Source: Fen-1258 sp964441505 (GTDB lineage Bacteria > Bacteroidota > Ignavibacteria > Ignavibacteriales > Melioribacteraceae). From it: 64,000 nt of DNA. Made by a program: the position numbers and the translations under genes. The stretch covers positions 1 through 64,000 of the forward strand of contig CAYTUV010000017.1 in the NCBI GenBank assembly GCA_964441505.1. Direction: 5' to 3'. Positions 51,720-58,989 of the stretch are shown here, piece by piece; positions within the stretch are counted from its first letter, which is position 1, and each line of letters starts with the position of its first letter. The notes under the pieces are model-generated. The model had not been told where the DNA came from and ran no database searches. It saw only the letters and a program-made list of their open reading frames with translations.

Positions 51720-51908
51720 ATGTTAGATCTCATTCCGATTGTGTTAGGATGTCTCATCATACTATTTCATCCACAGTTAGCATATTATTACCGCAGTTTT
51801 GGTAAAGAAAAAAATACTCCGGTTAAGTGGCAATACACCGAGGAAGTAGTAATTATAGCTGGAATGATTTTGATATTGAAAGGATTACTTTTCTTCTTTA
51901 ACAAATAA
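51720..51908 (+). CDS. Small membrane protein, unknown (orphan A)
   Basis: 62 residues with two hydrophobic segments (about 3-20 and 42-60) and a short charged loop ('RSFGKEKNTPVKWQYTEE'). ATG 51720 follows GAGGG and fits the -7 box at 51680; the reading from 51687 would start inside the promoter motif. No family was recognised. It is one of three small genes behind the same composite repeat. Confidence 0.55.
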   Translation: MLDLIPIVLGCLIILFHPQLAYYYRSFGKEKNTPVKWQYTEEVVIIAGMILILKGLLFFFNK

Positions 51909-51933
51909 ATTAGAGTTAAGTCTTGTATTGTAG

Positions 51934-51956
51934 AGACGATCCAGCGGATCGTCTCG
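51934..51956. repeat. REP-like palindrome before orphan B
   Basis: GAGACGATCC (51934-51943) and GGATCGTCTC (51947-51956) form a perfect 10-bp stem with loop AGC, preceded by TTGTA as in the copy at 54937. It follows the stop of orphan A by 25 bases and may also end its transcript, although no T run is present. Confidence 0.75.
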
Positions 51957-51969
51957 ATGTTTAATGCTG

Positions 51970-51998
51970 TTTACATAGTTTTGATTTTGTGGTAAGTT
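51970..51998 (+). promoter_or_regulatory. Shared promoter-like motif, copy B
   Basis: Same motif as at 51668 and 54975 with few changes (TTTACATAGTTTT, then GATTTTGTGGTAAG). The possible -7 box reads TGATTTTG here, one mismatch to TAnnTTTG. It begins 13 bases after the palindrome and 67 bases before the ATG of orphan B. Confidence 0.5.
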
Positions 51999-52036
51999 GG
52001 ACCAAAAATTAATTAAGAAAATAATTAGGCTTAACT

Positions 52037-52282
52037 ATGGCTAGAGCAAAAATGTATTGTAATGGAAGAAATCAAGATGGTTCTTTTTGTAAAAATTGGG
52101 CATTACGAGGAAGTTATTACTGCTCTTATCATCAAAGTCAACAAACTGAAGCAGACATTAACAATATGAAAAGTGCACAAAATTGGAGTGGTGTAGTAAT
52201 GATGTTAATAATTGTGTTTATATTTTTAATAAGTCTCGCAGTTGGATGTGAAAAAGAATTTTTAAAATGGTTTGCTAAATAA
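52037..52282 (+). CDS. Small Cys/His zinc-binding and membrane protein (DUF5763-like), orphan B
   Basis: 81 residues: an N-terminal Cys-x9-Cys-x9-Cys-x2-His knuckle ('CNGRNQDGSFC...YYCSYHQ', about 8-34), as in small DUF5763-type zinc proteins, followed by a membrane helix (about 51-70, 'GVVMMLIIVFIFLISLAVG'). A zinc knuckle joined to a membrane anchor is unusual for the family. The role is unknown. Confidence 0.65.
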   Translation: MARAKMYCNGRNQDGSFCKNWALRGSYYCSYHQSQQTEADINNMKSAQNWSGVVMMLIIVFIFLISLAVGCEKEFLKWFAK

Positions 52283-52429
52283 ATTATTCAAACTTTCATT
52301 CTTTACCTACCAATCATCATCCTTTGTAATTTATATAATTCAGTTCAAGCTTCATTAGATTGAAATTCCCAAGAAGATTAATTTAAAAAAATCTATTTTC
52401 TTGCAGCGTCAAATTATTTTTACCAGAGA

Positions 52430-52517
52430 TAAAAGTAGCAGTTAACGAACCAAATAAAATTATCTGTTCGATGAATGGAGTAGCAATTATTACGATACTA
52501 AAGCGATCAGTAAGAAA
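52430..52517 (+). pseudogene. Remnant of the ettA 5' end
   Basis: Matches 56146-56236, the start of the ABC-F gene: both share the run GTTAACGAACCAAATAAAAT and, further on, TATTACGATAC and AAAGCGATCA. In this copy the start codon is GTA, one base is missing about 50 bases in, which shifts the frame, and similarity stops after about 28 codons. It is a direct repeat of the functional gene's beginning, 3.7 kb away. The rest of 52283-52586 shows only AT-rich sequence and a terminator. Confidence 0.85.
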
Positions 52518-52533
52518 GATATAGCAAGAAAAG

Positions 52534-52571
52534 AAACAACAAAACCCCGTTTAAAAGGGGTTTTGTTGTTT
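52534..52571. terminator. Bidirectional terminator after the nuclease gene
   Basis: AAACAACAAAACCCC (52534-52548) and GGGGTTTTGTTGTTT (52557-52571) form a perfect 15-bp stem with an 8-base loop; T-rich arms serve both directions. It stands 16 bases beyond the stop of the minus-strand nuclease gene. Confidence 0.88.
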
Positions 52572-52586
52572 AAGTACAATGTAACT

Positions 52587-54746
52587 TTATAGATTATCCA
52601 CAACACTTTCTATAACAGCTTGAATAGATGCAGACACTTTAGAAAGAAAATCAAATCCGGTTTGTCCTTCAACATAATCAACACTAACGCGGAATGTTTT
52701 CCAATCTGCTGTTCTGCTGATTAGTGCATCACTGTTAGGCATATCAACAGCAATTACACGTGTGGTTGTTGTAACACGACCCAGGTCGTTCGTTCCTTCA
52801 TCAAGTACAACAATTACTTTCCATGTACGCGATGGAACATTTACATGACCTGAATTGATTGTTCCTTGTGAACCAACACCGCCTGAATAGATATACAACT
52901 CCTTACCGGCCGTAACAAGTGTGCGAAGGTAATTCTCCAAATTTGCCCAAGGACCTTGATTGTTGTTTGGTGCCTGAGGAATCATATTTGTCATTAGAAA
53001 TGTTGCGGAGTTATCTGCAACGGTCAGTGTCCGATCCGCCGAAGGACACATATGTCCGCGGTCGTATCCGCTGCCGCTGTAACTGGTTGATAAAACTTGA
53101 TACCATCCTGTCGGCAGTGTAGTATCATTTCGGAAATCATCTTGCCGAGGTGTTGAGCCAATCCAGGAACTGTTTAGATGCCATGCGGTCCAATTCGGTA
53201 TTCCATAATCACGGTTGTATGAGAGAACATATTGTGGTTTTTCCATCAAATAATTTGCCGGAAATGCAATATCATGAACTGCTATACTCGGATTTCCCAT
53301 TGTAAGATGAACACTCGTGGAAGTCGTTGTATCTACAACACCGGTAGTTACATTTGCAGTTAATGTATAGTTTAAAGTTGTGCTGCTGCCCGATGTTGAT
53401 GAGACGAATATGTAATAAGGTCCAACTGCGATTGTATTATATGTAATACTTTCGGCTAAACCGCTGCCATTTGTAGAACTTGCTAATGTTACCCCGGAAG
53501 AATTCAACAGATACAAATTGTAATCAACGCCTGAAGGTACTGTTAATCCTGATGTAATTATTTGACCTGAAGTTGCCGAAACTGAGAAGTAGTCAACATC
53601 GGTTGTGGTGCTTATATAACCTGTATTAGTAGCGGGTACTGTAGGAATTGGATTAGCTGTAGCGATTGTATTGTTTGGTTCTACTTCGGTTACACTGCCG
53701 CCTGTTCCGGCATAATCTTCTATTGAAAAATCATCAAAGTTTACCCGGCTGGTAGTGCCGTCAGTTTTACGAATCTCAAAACGAATTGTGCCGGATATAT
53801 TTACAGCAAAAGTTGTTGTCTGCAAAGTTGTTGAAGATGTCGTTACGGAAGTGCCGGTCTGCGTCCAGGTGCTTCCGCTGTTTATCGAATACCATAATCC
53901 CCAAATACTATTTGCATCGGTTCCATACTTTGCATGTTTTATGGAAACATTCGCTGCTCCACTAGATCTATTAAACATCATTGTCACCTTTCCGCTGTTG
54001 CGCACGCGAATACTTTTTGTTCCAACTTTTGGATCGCTCGTGGATGTTCCTACCAATGCATCATTTAATTGCCACACGCCTGTACTAAAAGTTACATCGG
54101 CAACTGCATAGCTGGTTTTTGTTCCGGCTTCATAATTTTCCACAAAGTTATATGTTACAACAACGTAATCATTAATTGTAAAGTCGTCGAAGTTAACGCG
54201 GCTGGTTGTGCCGTCGGTTTTGCGAATCTCAAATCGAATTGTACCGGTTATGTTTACAGTAAAAGAAGCAGTTTGCAAAGTTGTTGATGAAGTTATAACA
54301 GAAGAACCAACCTGAGACCATGAACTTCCGTTGTTTGTTGAATACCACAAACCCCATGTACTGTTTGCATCGGTTCCATATTTTGCATGCTTTACAGTTA
54401 CGGTACTTGCGCCGTCTGTGCGGTCAAATTTCATAGTAACTGTACCGCTGTTGCGTGTACGGATACTCTTAGTACCGTTCTTAGGATCACTTGTTGAAGT
54501 CCCGACCAAAGCATCATTCAATGTCCAGGTGCCCGAAGAAAATACAACATCGCCAACGGCATAAGCTGTTTTAGTTCCCAATTCAAAATCTTCCATCACT
54601 GTTACTTTTTTCAATGATAATTGTTGTTGGGACAATAATTCTTGGGAATTGGAAACGGGATCTGTTGGGGTTTGCTCACAAGCAGGGATTATAAAACTTA
54701 AGATGGTTATAAGTGTTACACCGAGTATACGGAGAAGGATTTTCAT
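52587..54746 (-). CDS. Lipoprotein DNA/RNA non-specific endonuclease with duplicated beta domains
   Basis: 719 residues: lipoprotein signal 'ITILSFIIPACEQ' (Cys23); two tandem copies of a beta domain of about 140 residues ('ALVGTSTSDPK.GTKSIR.RNSG.VTM', 'TGTIRFEIRKTDGTTSRVNFDDF'); a PPC-type domain ('EVEPNNTIATANPI...DVDYFSVSA', about 355-470); and a C-terminal NUC domain with the catalytic His565 in 'GYDRGHMCPSADRT' and 'LMTNMIPQAPNNNQGPW'. It would degrade nucleic acids at the cell surface, for nutrition or against foreign DNA. ATG 54746 with AAGAGGT is preferred over the longer reading. Confidence 0.9.
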   Translation of the reverse strand: MKILLRILGVTLITILSFIIPACEQTPTDPVSNSQELLSQQQLSLKKVTVMEDFELGTKTAYAVGDVVFSSGTWTLNDALVGTSTSDPKNGTKSIRTRNSGTVTMKFDRTDGASTVTVKHAKYGTDANSTWGLWYSTNNGSSWSQVGSSVITSSTTLQTASFTVNITGTIRFEIRKTDGTTSRVNFDDFTINDYVVVTYNFVENYEAGTKTSYAVADVTFSTGVWQLNDALVGTSTSDPKVGTKSIRVRNSGKVTMMFNRSSGAANVSIKHAKYGTDANSIWGLWYSINSGSTWTQTGTSVTTSSTTLQTTTFAVNISGTIRFEIRKTDGTTSRVNFDDFSIEDYAGTGGSVTEVEPNNTIATANPIPTVPATNTGYISTTTDVDYFSVSATSGQIITSGLTVPSGVDYNLYLLNSSGVTLASSTNGSGLAESITYNTIAVGPYYIFVSSTSGSSTTLNYTLTANVTTGVVDTTTSTSVHLTMGNPSIAVHDIAFPANYLMEKPQYVLSYNRDYGIPNWTAWHLNSSWIGSTPRQDDFRNDTTLPTGWYQVLSTSYSGSGYDRGHMCPSADRTLTVADNSATFLMTNMIPQAPNNNQGPWANLENYLRTLVTAGKELYIYSGGVGSQGTINSGHVNVPSRTWKVIVVLDEGTNDLGRVTTTTRVIAVDMPNSDALISRTADWKTFRVSVDYVEGQTGFDFLSKVSASIQAVIESVVDNL

Positions 54747-54936
54747 ACTTACCTCTTGTTTGGTTTTGGGTTGATGAATTTCAAAATCTGTTCTTCTACA
54801 TTGTAAAGTAAGCAATAAAATTTTAGGAGAGAAGTAAAATATCTATGTATGATAAATACAAATTGTTGATAAACCTTCCTTACAACGGATGGAATTTAAT
54901 AAGAAGTAGTTTGAGACTTGTAATAAGTTTTAAATT

Positions 54937-54964
54937 GTAGATACGCTCGGCCGAGCGTATCTAC
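54937..54964. repeat. Perfect 28-base REP-like palindrome before orphan C
   Basis: GTAGATACGCTCGG and CCGAGCGTATCTAC are exact complements without a spacer. It has the same TTGTAGA outer end as the elements at 33744 and 51934 and precedes the shared motif by 10 bases. Confidence 0.8.
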
Positions 54965-54974
54965 GATTCTACTA

Positions 54975-55002
54975 TTTACATAGTTTTGAATTTGTGGTAA
55001 GT
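54975..55002 (+). promoter_or_regulatory. Shared promoter-like motif, copy C
   Basis: TTTACATAGTTTT then GAATTTGTGGTAAG, differing at only a few positions from copies at 51668 and 51970. The possible -7 box is TGAATTTG (54987-54994). Its distance to ATG 55007 is short, which may favour ATG 55037 for the following gene. Confidence 0.5.
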
Positions 55003-55006
55003 CTAA

Positions 55007-55234
55007 ATGTATGTCAACAAACGATGGCTTGTTATTATGTTCTTCAAACCAAACAAAACAATTCGTTCACTGACTGGCAAAAATGCCGGTTTAACATTTC
55101 TTGTTATCTGTATTCTTCTTGCAATTCTATTGCTAACAAAAACAATAACGTCAACCGTCAGCGGAATAATTTTTGCCTTAGCATTAGTTGTACTCGGACT
55201 TTTATCCAACGGCTTCCGCAAGAGTAGTGATTAG
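55007..55234 (+). CDS. Small two-helix membrane protein, unknown (orphan C)
   Basis: 75 residues from ATG 55007, or 65 from ATG 55037 (preferred if the motif upstream is the promoter). There are two membrane helices (about 28-44 and 49-68, 'LTFLVICILLAILLL' and 'VSGIIFALALVVLGLLSNGF') and a short charged tail. No family was recognised. It is the third small gene behind a palindrome plus shared motif. Confidence 0.5.
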   Translation: MYVNKRWLVIMFFKPNKTIRSLTGKNAGLTFLVICILLAILLLTKTITSTVSGIIFALALVVLGLLSNGFRKSSD

Positions 55235-55285
55235 CAAAAAACACTTCTAGAAATCTGGTGTTAAAATTAAAAATTAACGAACCCA

Positions 55286-55385
55286 AATGAATCTCCCCGC
55301 CGCAAGCGGTGGGGTATCTAGTTGATATTCTTTTTGCAAAAAGTTGTAACCCACGACGCAAGCGTCGGGGAATTAGCGATTAAAA
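55286..55385. repeat. 100-base dispersed repeat, copy 2
   Basis: Same orientation as 40068-40167, with 98 of 100 bases identical. The two differences fall in the left hairpin, where this copy (CCCCGCC...GGTGGGG) still pairs through a G-T. It lies between orphan C and the toxin gene and codes for nothing. Confidence 0.85.
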
Positions 55386-55441
55386 TTATCAATTCGAGTT
55401 AATCTTCTCCCAGATTGTTCGGTTTATTTCTTTCCGTGCAA

Positions 55442-55472
55442 TTGACATCCATACCCCATTGGCGTATATTTA
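55442..55472 (+). promoter_or_regulatory. Promoter of the HigBA-like pair
   Basis: TTGACA (55442-55447) and TATATTTA (55465-55472) give TTG-N20-TATATTTA, identical in the -7 sequence to the promoter at 414. It ends only 3 bases before the toxin's ATG at 55476, so the message would be nearly or fully leaderless. Confidence 0.6.
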
Positions 55473-55475
55473 ATT

Positions 55476-55793
55476 ATGAAGATAATTGAGACAACGATTT
55501 TCACAAGAAGGTTAAAAACATTTCTTCATGATGAAGAATACCGCTGTCTTCAGAATGAATTGATTCTAAATCCTGAAAAAGGAAAAATCATTAGAGAAAG
55601 CGGTGGACTTAGAAAAACTAGATGGTTAATTCCAGGTAGAGGAAAACGCGGCGGGGTAAGAATAATTTATTACTGGTTTAATAAAAAAGAGACCATACTT
55701 ATGCTGTTAATTTATTCGAAGAACGAGCAAGATGATCTTAGAAACAAGCAGTTAAAAATTCTAAAAACATTAGTAGAAAAGGAACTTCAATGA
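55476..55793 (+). CDS. RelE/HigB-type toxin
   Basis: 105 residues: 'ETTIFTRRLKTFLHDEEYRCLQNELILNPEKGKIIRESGGLRKTRW', 'RGKRGGVRIIYYWFNKKETILMLLIYSKNEQDDL', the pattern of HigB-like toxins of the RelE superfamily encoded upstream of an HTH antitoxin. The family-typical N-terminus fits ATG 55476. It overlaps the antitoxin gene by 4 bases. Confidence 0.9.
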   Translation: MKIIETTIFTRRLKTFLHDEEYRCLQNELILNPEKGKIIRESGGLRKTRWLIPGRGKRGGVRIIYYWFNKKETILMLLIYSKNEQDDLRNKQLKILKTLVEKELQ

Positions 55794-56083
55794 AAAATGA
55801 TTTATTCATAGAGTTGCAAGAAAGCATTAAACAAGGCGGTAAAATCTTAAAAGGTAAAAGAAAAGCCGCAAGAGAATTTTCTTTTGATAATCCCGACCCG
55901 AAAATGATAAGAGAACGGCTTGGTTTATCTCAAACTAAATTTGCCAAATTGTTGGGAATTAGTACATCGACATTACAAAATTGGGAACAAGGCAGGAGAT
56001 GTCCCGATGGTCCGGCAATTGTATTGCTAAATGTTGCGGCCAAACACCCGGATGCAGTTTTTGATACCGTATTCAACCGCTGA
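55790..56083 (+). CDS. HigA/NadS-type antitoxin, XRE helix-turn-helix
   Basis: 97 residues: an N-terminal toxin-binding part ('LFIELQESIKQGGKILKGKRKAAREF') and a C-terminal helix-turn-helix ('IRERLGLSQTKFAKLLGISTSTLQNWEQGRR', about 43-73). It would neutralise the preceding toxin and repress the pair by binding near the promoter at 55442. Toxin-first order is typical of HigBA systems. Confidence 0.9.
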   Translation: MKNDLFIELQESIKQGGKILKGKRKAAREFSFDNPDPKMIRERLGLSQTKFAKLLGISTSTLQNWEQGRRCPDGPAIVLLNVAAKHPDAVFDTVFNR

Positions 56084-56150
56084 TTGTTTTGATCATAATA
56101 AATCATAATGATCAGCGTTCCATTAAACAAAAACATTAGACGGAGTAAAA

Positions 56151-57836
56151 GTGGCTGTTAACGAACCAAATAAAATTATCTATTCGATGATTGGTGTTAG
56201 TAAGTATTACGATACGAAAGCGATCATAAAGAACATTTACCTATCATATTTCTACGGAGCTAAGATTGGTGTACTGGGACTCAACGGTTCCGGCAAAAGC
56301 ACACTCTTAAAAATTCTCGGCGGAGTTGATAAAGATTTCAATGGTGAAATAGCCCTCTCACCCGGCTTCACAATCGGTCTGCTTGAACAAGAACCAAAAC
56401 TTGATAACACGAAAACAGTAAAAGAGATTGTTCAAGAAGGCGTTCAGGAAATTGTCGATGTTCTACACGAGTATGATGAGATCAATGCGAAATTTGCAGA
56501 ACCTATGAGCGACGATGAGATGAACGATCTTCTCGAACGTCAAGGCAAAGTCCAGGATAAGTTAGATCATCTTGAAGCCTGGGATCTCGACTCAAGACTT
56601 GAACTTGCAATGGATGTACTCAACTGTCCCCCGCCCGATACACTTGTAAAAGTTATCTCCGGCGGTGAGCGAAGAAGAGTTGCAATGTGCCGTTTACTTT
56701 TAAAGAAGCCCGACATTCTTCTACTCGATGAACCTACGAATCATCTTGATGCCGAAACGGTTTTATGGCTCGAAGCGGAACTCAACCGTTATCCGGGAAC
56801 AGTGATAGCAGTAACTCACGATAGATATTTTCTAGATAATGTTGCGGGATGGATACTTGAACTTGATAAGGGCGAAGGTATTCCCTGGAAAGGAAATTAT
56901 TCATCATGGCTGGAACAAAAACAAGAACGTTTAAAAATTGAAGAGAAAAGAGAAACAGACCGGCAGAAAACTTTACAGCGCGAATTGGAATGGATAAAAA
57001 TGTCGCCGCGCGGTAGACATGCTAAATCGAAGGCGAGAATTTCATCATACGAAGAGATGCTCAATGATGAAAATGAAAAACGTCAGAAAGATCTGGAGAT
57101 TTATATTCCAGCCGGACCGCGGTTGGGCAATGTGGTAATCGAAGCGGAAAATGTTTCGAAAGGTTACGGCGAAAAAGTACTGTTCGAGAATTTGAATTTC
57201 AAACTTCCTCCCGGCGGAATTGTTGGAGTTATCGGTCCAAACGGCGCGGGTAAAACAACTTTGTTCAAAATGATAGTAGGACAGGAAAAGCCGGATAGCG
57301 GAATATTTAAGATTGGAGATACCGTAAAACTTGCTTATGTAGATCAAAGCAGAGATATACTCGATCCCGAAAAATCAGTCTGGGAAATGATCTCTGAAGG
57401 AAAAGATTTAATTCAACTTGGTAACAGAGAACAAAACTCGCGGGCATACGTTGGACAATTTAATTTCACTGGCGGAGATCAGCAGAAAAAATTATCAGCC
57501 CTTTCGGGCGGAGAAAGAAACAGAGTTCATCTTGCAATAGCATTGAAGCAATGTGCCAATGTTCTCTTGCTTGATGAACCAACAAACGATCTTGATGTTA
57601 ACACAATGAGAGCCCTTGAAGAAGGTTTGCTCAATTTTGCCGGATGCGCCGTTGTGATCAGTCACGACCGCTGGTTTCTCGATAGAATTTGCACTCACAT
57701 TTTATCATTCGAAGGCGATAGTAAAGTTGTATGGTTCGAAGGAAACTTTTCCGATTATCAGGAGAACAGAAGAGAACGTCTTGGTAAAGAGGCGGACATA
57801 CCTCACAGAGTGAAATATAAAAAGTTAACGCGGTAA
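56151..57836 (+). CDS. ettA: ABC-F translational throttle ATPase EttA
   Basis: 561 residues, two ABC domains without membrane parts. First Walker A 'GLNGSGKSTLLK', signature 'ISGGERRRVAMCRLL', Walker B 'ILLLDEPTNHLDA'; second Walker A 'GPNGAGKTTLFK', signature 'LSGGERNRVHLAIAL', Walker B 'VLLLDEPTNDLDV'; EttA-type 'LEAWDLDSRLELAMDVL' arm and 'SPRGRHAKSKARI' linker. It gates ribosomal elongation according to energy state. The start is GTG at 56151 with CGGAG 6 bases upstream. Its first 90 bases are duplicated at 52430. Confidence 0.95.
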   Translation: MAVNEPNKIIYSMIGVSKYYDTKAIIKNIYLSYFYGAKIGVLGLNGSGKSTLLKILGGVDKDFNGEIALSPGFTIGLLEQEPKLDNTKTVKEIVQEGVQEIVDVLHEYDEINAKFAEPMSDDEMNDLLERQGKVQDKLDHLEAWDLDSRLELAMDVLNCPPPDTLVKVISGGERRRVAMCRLLLKKPDILLLDEPTNHLDAETVLWLEAELNRYPGTVIAVTHDRYFLDNVAGWILELDKGEGIPWKGNYSSWLEQKQERLKIEEKRETDRQKTLQRELEWIKMSPRGRHAKSKARISSYEEMLNDENEKRQKDLEIYIPAGPRLGNVVIEAENVSKGYGEKVLFENLNFKLPPGGIVGVIGPNGAGKTTLFKMIVGQEKPDSGIFKIGDTVKLAYVDQSRDILDPEKSVWEMISEGKDLIQLGNREQNSRAYVGQFNFTGGDQQKKLSALSGGERNRVHLAIALKQCANVLLLDEPTNDLDVNTMRALEEGLLNFAGCAVVISHDRWFLDRICTHILSFEGDSKVVWFEGNFSDYQENRRERLGKEADIPHRVKYKKLTR

Positions 57837-57884
57837 TTTTCTGAATGATCATAAAAAAACTAAAACATAAATTGGAGAATATAA

Positions 57885-58370
57885 ATGGCAGTTAAACAAT
57901 GGAATACTCCCCCAACAATGCAGATCGATCCAAAGAAAAAATATTCCGTATCAATGAACACAAGTAAAGGAATAATAGAAATAGAATTATATCCTGAACA
58001 TGCACCAAAGACAGTGAATAATTTTGTCTTCCTGGCAAAAGAAGGATTTTATGATGGGATATTATTTCACCGAGTTATAAGTGATTTCATGATTCAAGGT
58101 GGCGATCCTACCGGTACAGGTCGCGGTGGTCCGGGTTATAAATTTGAAGATGAGTTCAATGGCAATCCGCTCAAACATGAACGCTGTGTTATCTCAATGG
58201 CCAATGCGGGTCCAAACACAAACGGAAGCCAGTTTTTCATAACTCATTCCCCACAGCCACATCTCAATGGAAAACATACTGTCTTTGGTAAAGTAAAAAA
58301 TGGGCAGGATGTTGTTGATCTGATTGCACAAGGCGATAAGATGGAACAGGTAACGGCCATTGAAGAGTAA
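57885..58370 (+). CDS. Cyclophilin-type peptidyl-prolyl isomerase
   Basis: 161 residues: 'MNTSKGIIEIELYPEHAPKTVNNFVFLAKEGFYDGILFHRVISDFMIQGG' core with the catalytic Arg in 'FHRV', 'GTGRGGPGYKFEDEF', and 'MANAGPNTNGSQFFITHSPQPHLNGKHTVFG'. There is no signal peptide, so it is cytoplasmic. It follows ettA by 48 bases with TTGGAG before the ATG. Confidence 0.94.
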   Translation: MAVKQWNTPPTMQIDPKKKYSVSMNTSKGIIEIELYPEHAPKTVNNFVFLAKEGFYDGILFHRVISDFMIQGGDPTGTGRGGPGYKFEDEFNGNPLKHERCVISMANAGPNTNGSQFFITHSPQPHLNGKHTVFGKVKNGQDVVDLIAQGDKMEQVTAIEE

Positions 58371-58394
58371 TTTAGTTAACTAGTGCCTAAGTAG

Positions 58395-58475
58395 ATGAGT
58401 TTGATTAGAAAGACGTACAAAGAGTTTATCGTGTGGCAGAAATCAGTTCATTTTGTAATAACGATTCATGTCTAA
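58395..58475 (+). pseudogene. Fragment of a four-helix-bundle (23S rRNA intervening-sequence type) gene
   Basis: 26 codons read 'SLIRKTYKEFIVWQKSVHFV' and end in a stop. The pattern 'F.VWQKS..FV..I' is the conserved beginning of four-helix-bundle proteins of the S23 type, which are normally about 120 residues. The remaining three quarters are missing; the inverted-repeat element at 58473 begins exactly at the stop codon. Confidence 0.7.
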
Positions 58476-58556
58476 CCGCAGAGGACGCTAAGATTTCGCA
58501 AAGTACGCTAAGAATCTCTGCGATCTTTGCGCGTTTACTTTGCGGTCTTTGCGTTT
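58473..58556. repeat. Palindromic repeat rich in CTTTGCG
   Basis: CGCAAAGTA (about 58498-58506) pairs with TACTTTGCG further right, and further CGCAGAG/CTCTGCG segments surround them. The left end supplies the stop of the four-helix fragment and the right end touches the stop codon of the DUF302 gene (58555-58557). It is similar in composition to the element at 42624-42702. Confidence 0.65.
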
Positions 58557-58941
58557 AAAGATTTTCCAAAATTTTTTGCAATTTAGAAGAAATGGTAAAA
58601 GCCACTTCTTCTAAATTCTCATTACCAACCGCTTGCATAGACTCCATTGGATTAACTACACTAACTTGAATCTTTCCATCGACTTTTTCTTGAACCACTA
58701 TATTGCAAGGTAAAAGTACTCCTATATTTTCTTCTGCCTGCAATGCTTTGTAAGCATTTGGCGGATTGCATGCACCCAGAATTTTATACTTCCTGAAATC
58801 CACATCAAGTTTCTTCTTTAATGTTTCTTGAACGTCAATTTCAGTAAGTATACCGAAACCCTCTTTTTTCAATTCATCGGTTACTTTTGTAATCGAATCT
58901 TCGAAAGTATAATTAACTATTTTTGAATTATAATAAGCCAT
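58555..58941 (-). CDS. DUF302-domain protein
   Basis: 128 residues with 'SKIVNYTFEDSITKVTDELKKEGFGILTEIDVQETLKKKL', 'YKILGACNPPNAYKALQAEENIGVLLPCNIVVQE' and 'MQAVGNENLEEVA', the DUF302 pattern. The two Cys in 'GACNPP' and 'LPCN' are conserved in the family and could bind a metal or thiol. No signal peptide. Function unknown. Confidence 0.9.
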   Translation of the reverse strand: MAYYNSKIVNYTFEDSITKVTDELKKEGFGILTEIDVQETLKKKLDVDFRKYKILGACNPPNAYKALQAEENIGVLLPCNIVVQEKVDGKIQVSVVNPMESMQAVGNENLEEVAFTISSKLQKILENL

Positions 58942-58989
58942 AACTTCTCCATTTGTTTATGATAAGATGAAGAATTAATTAAAAGGATT

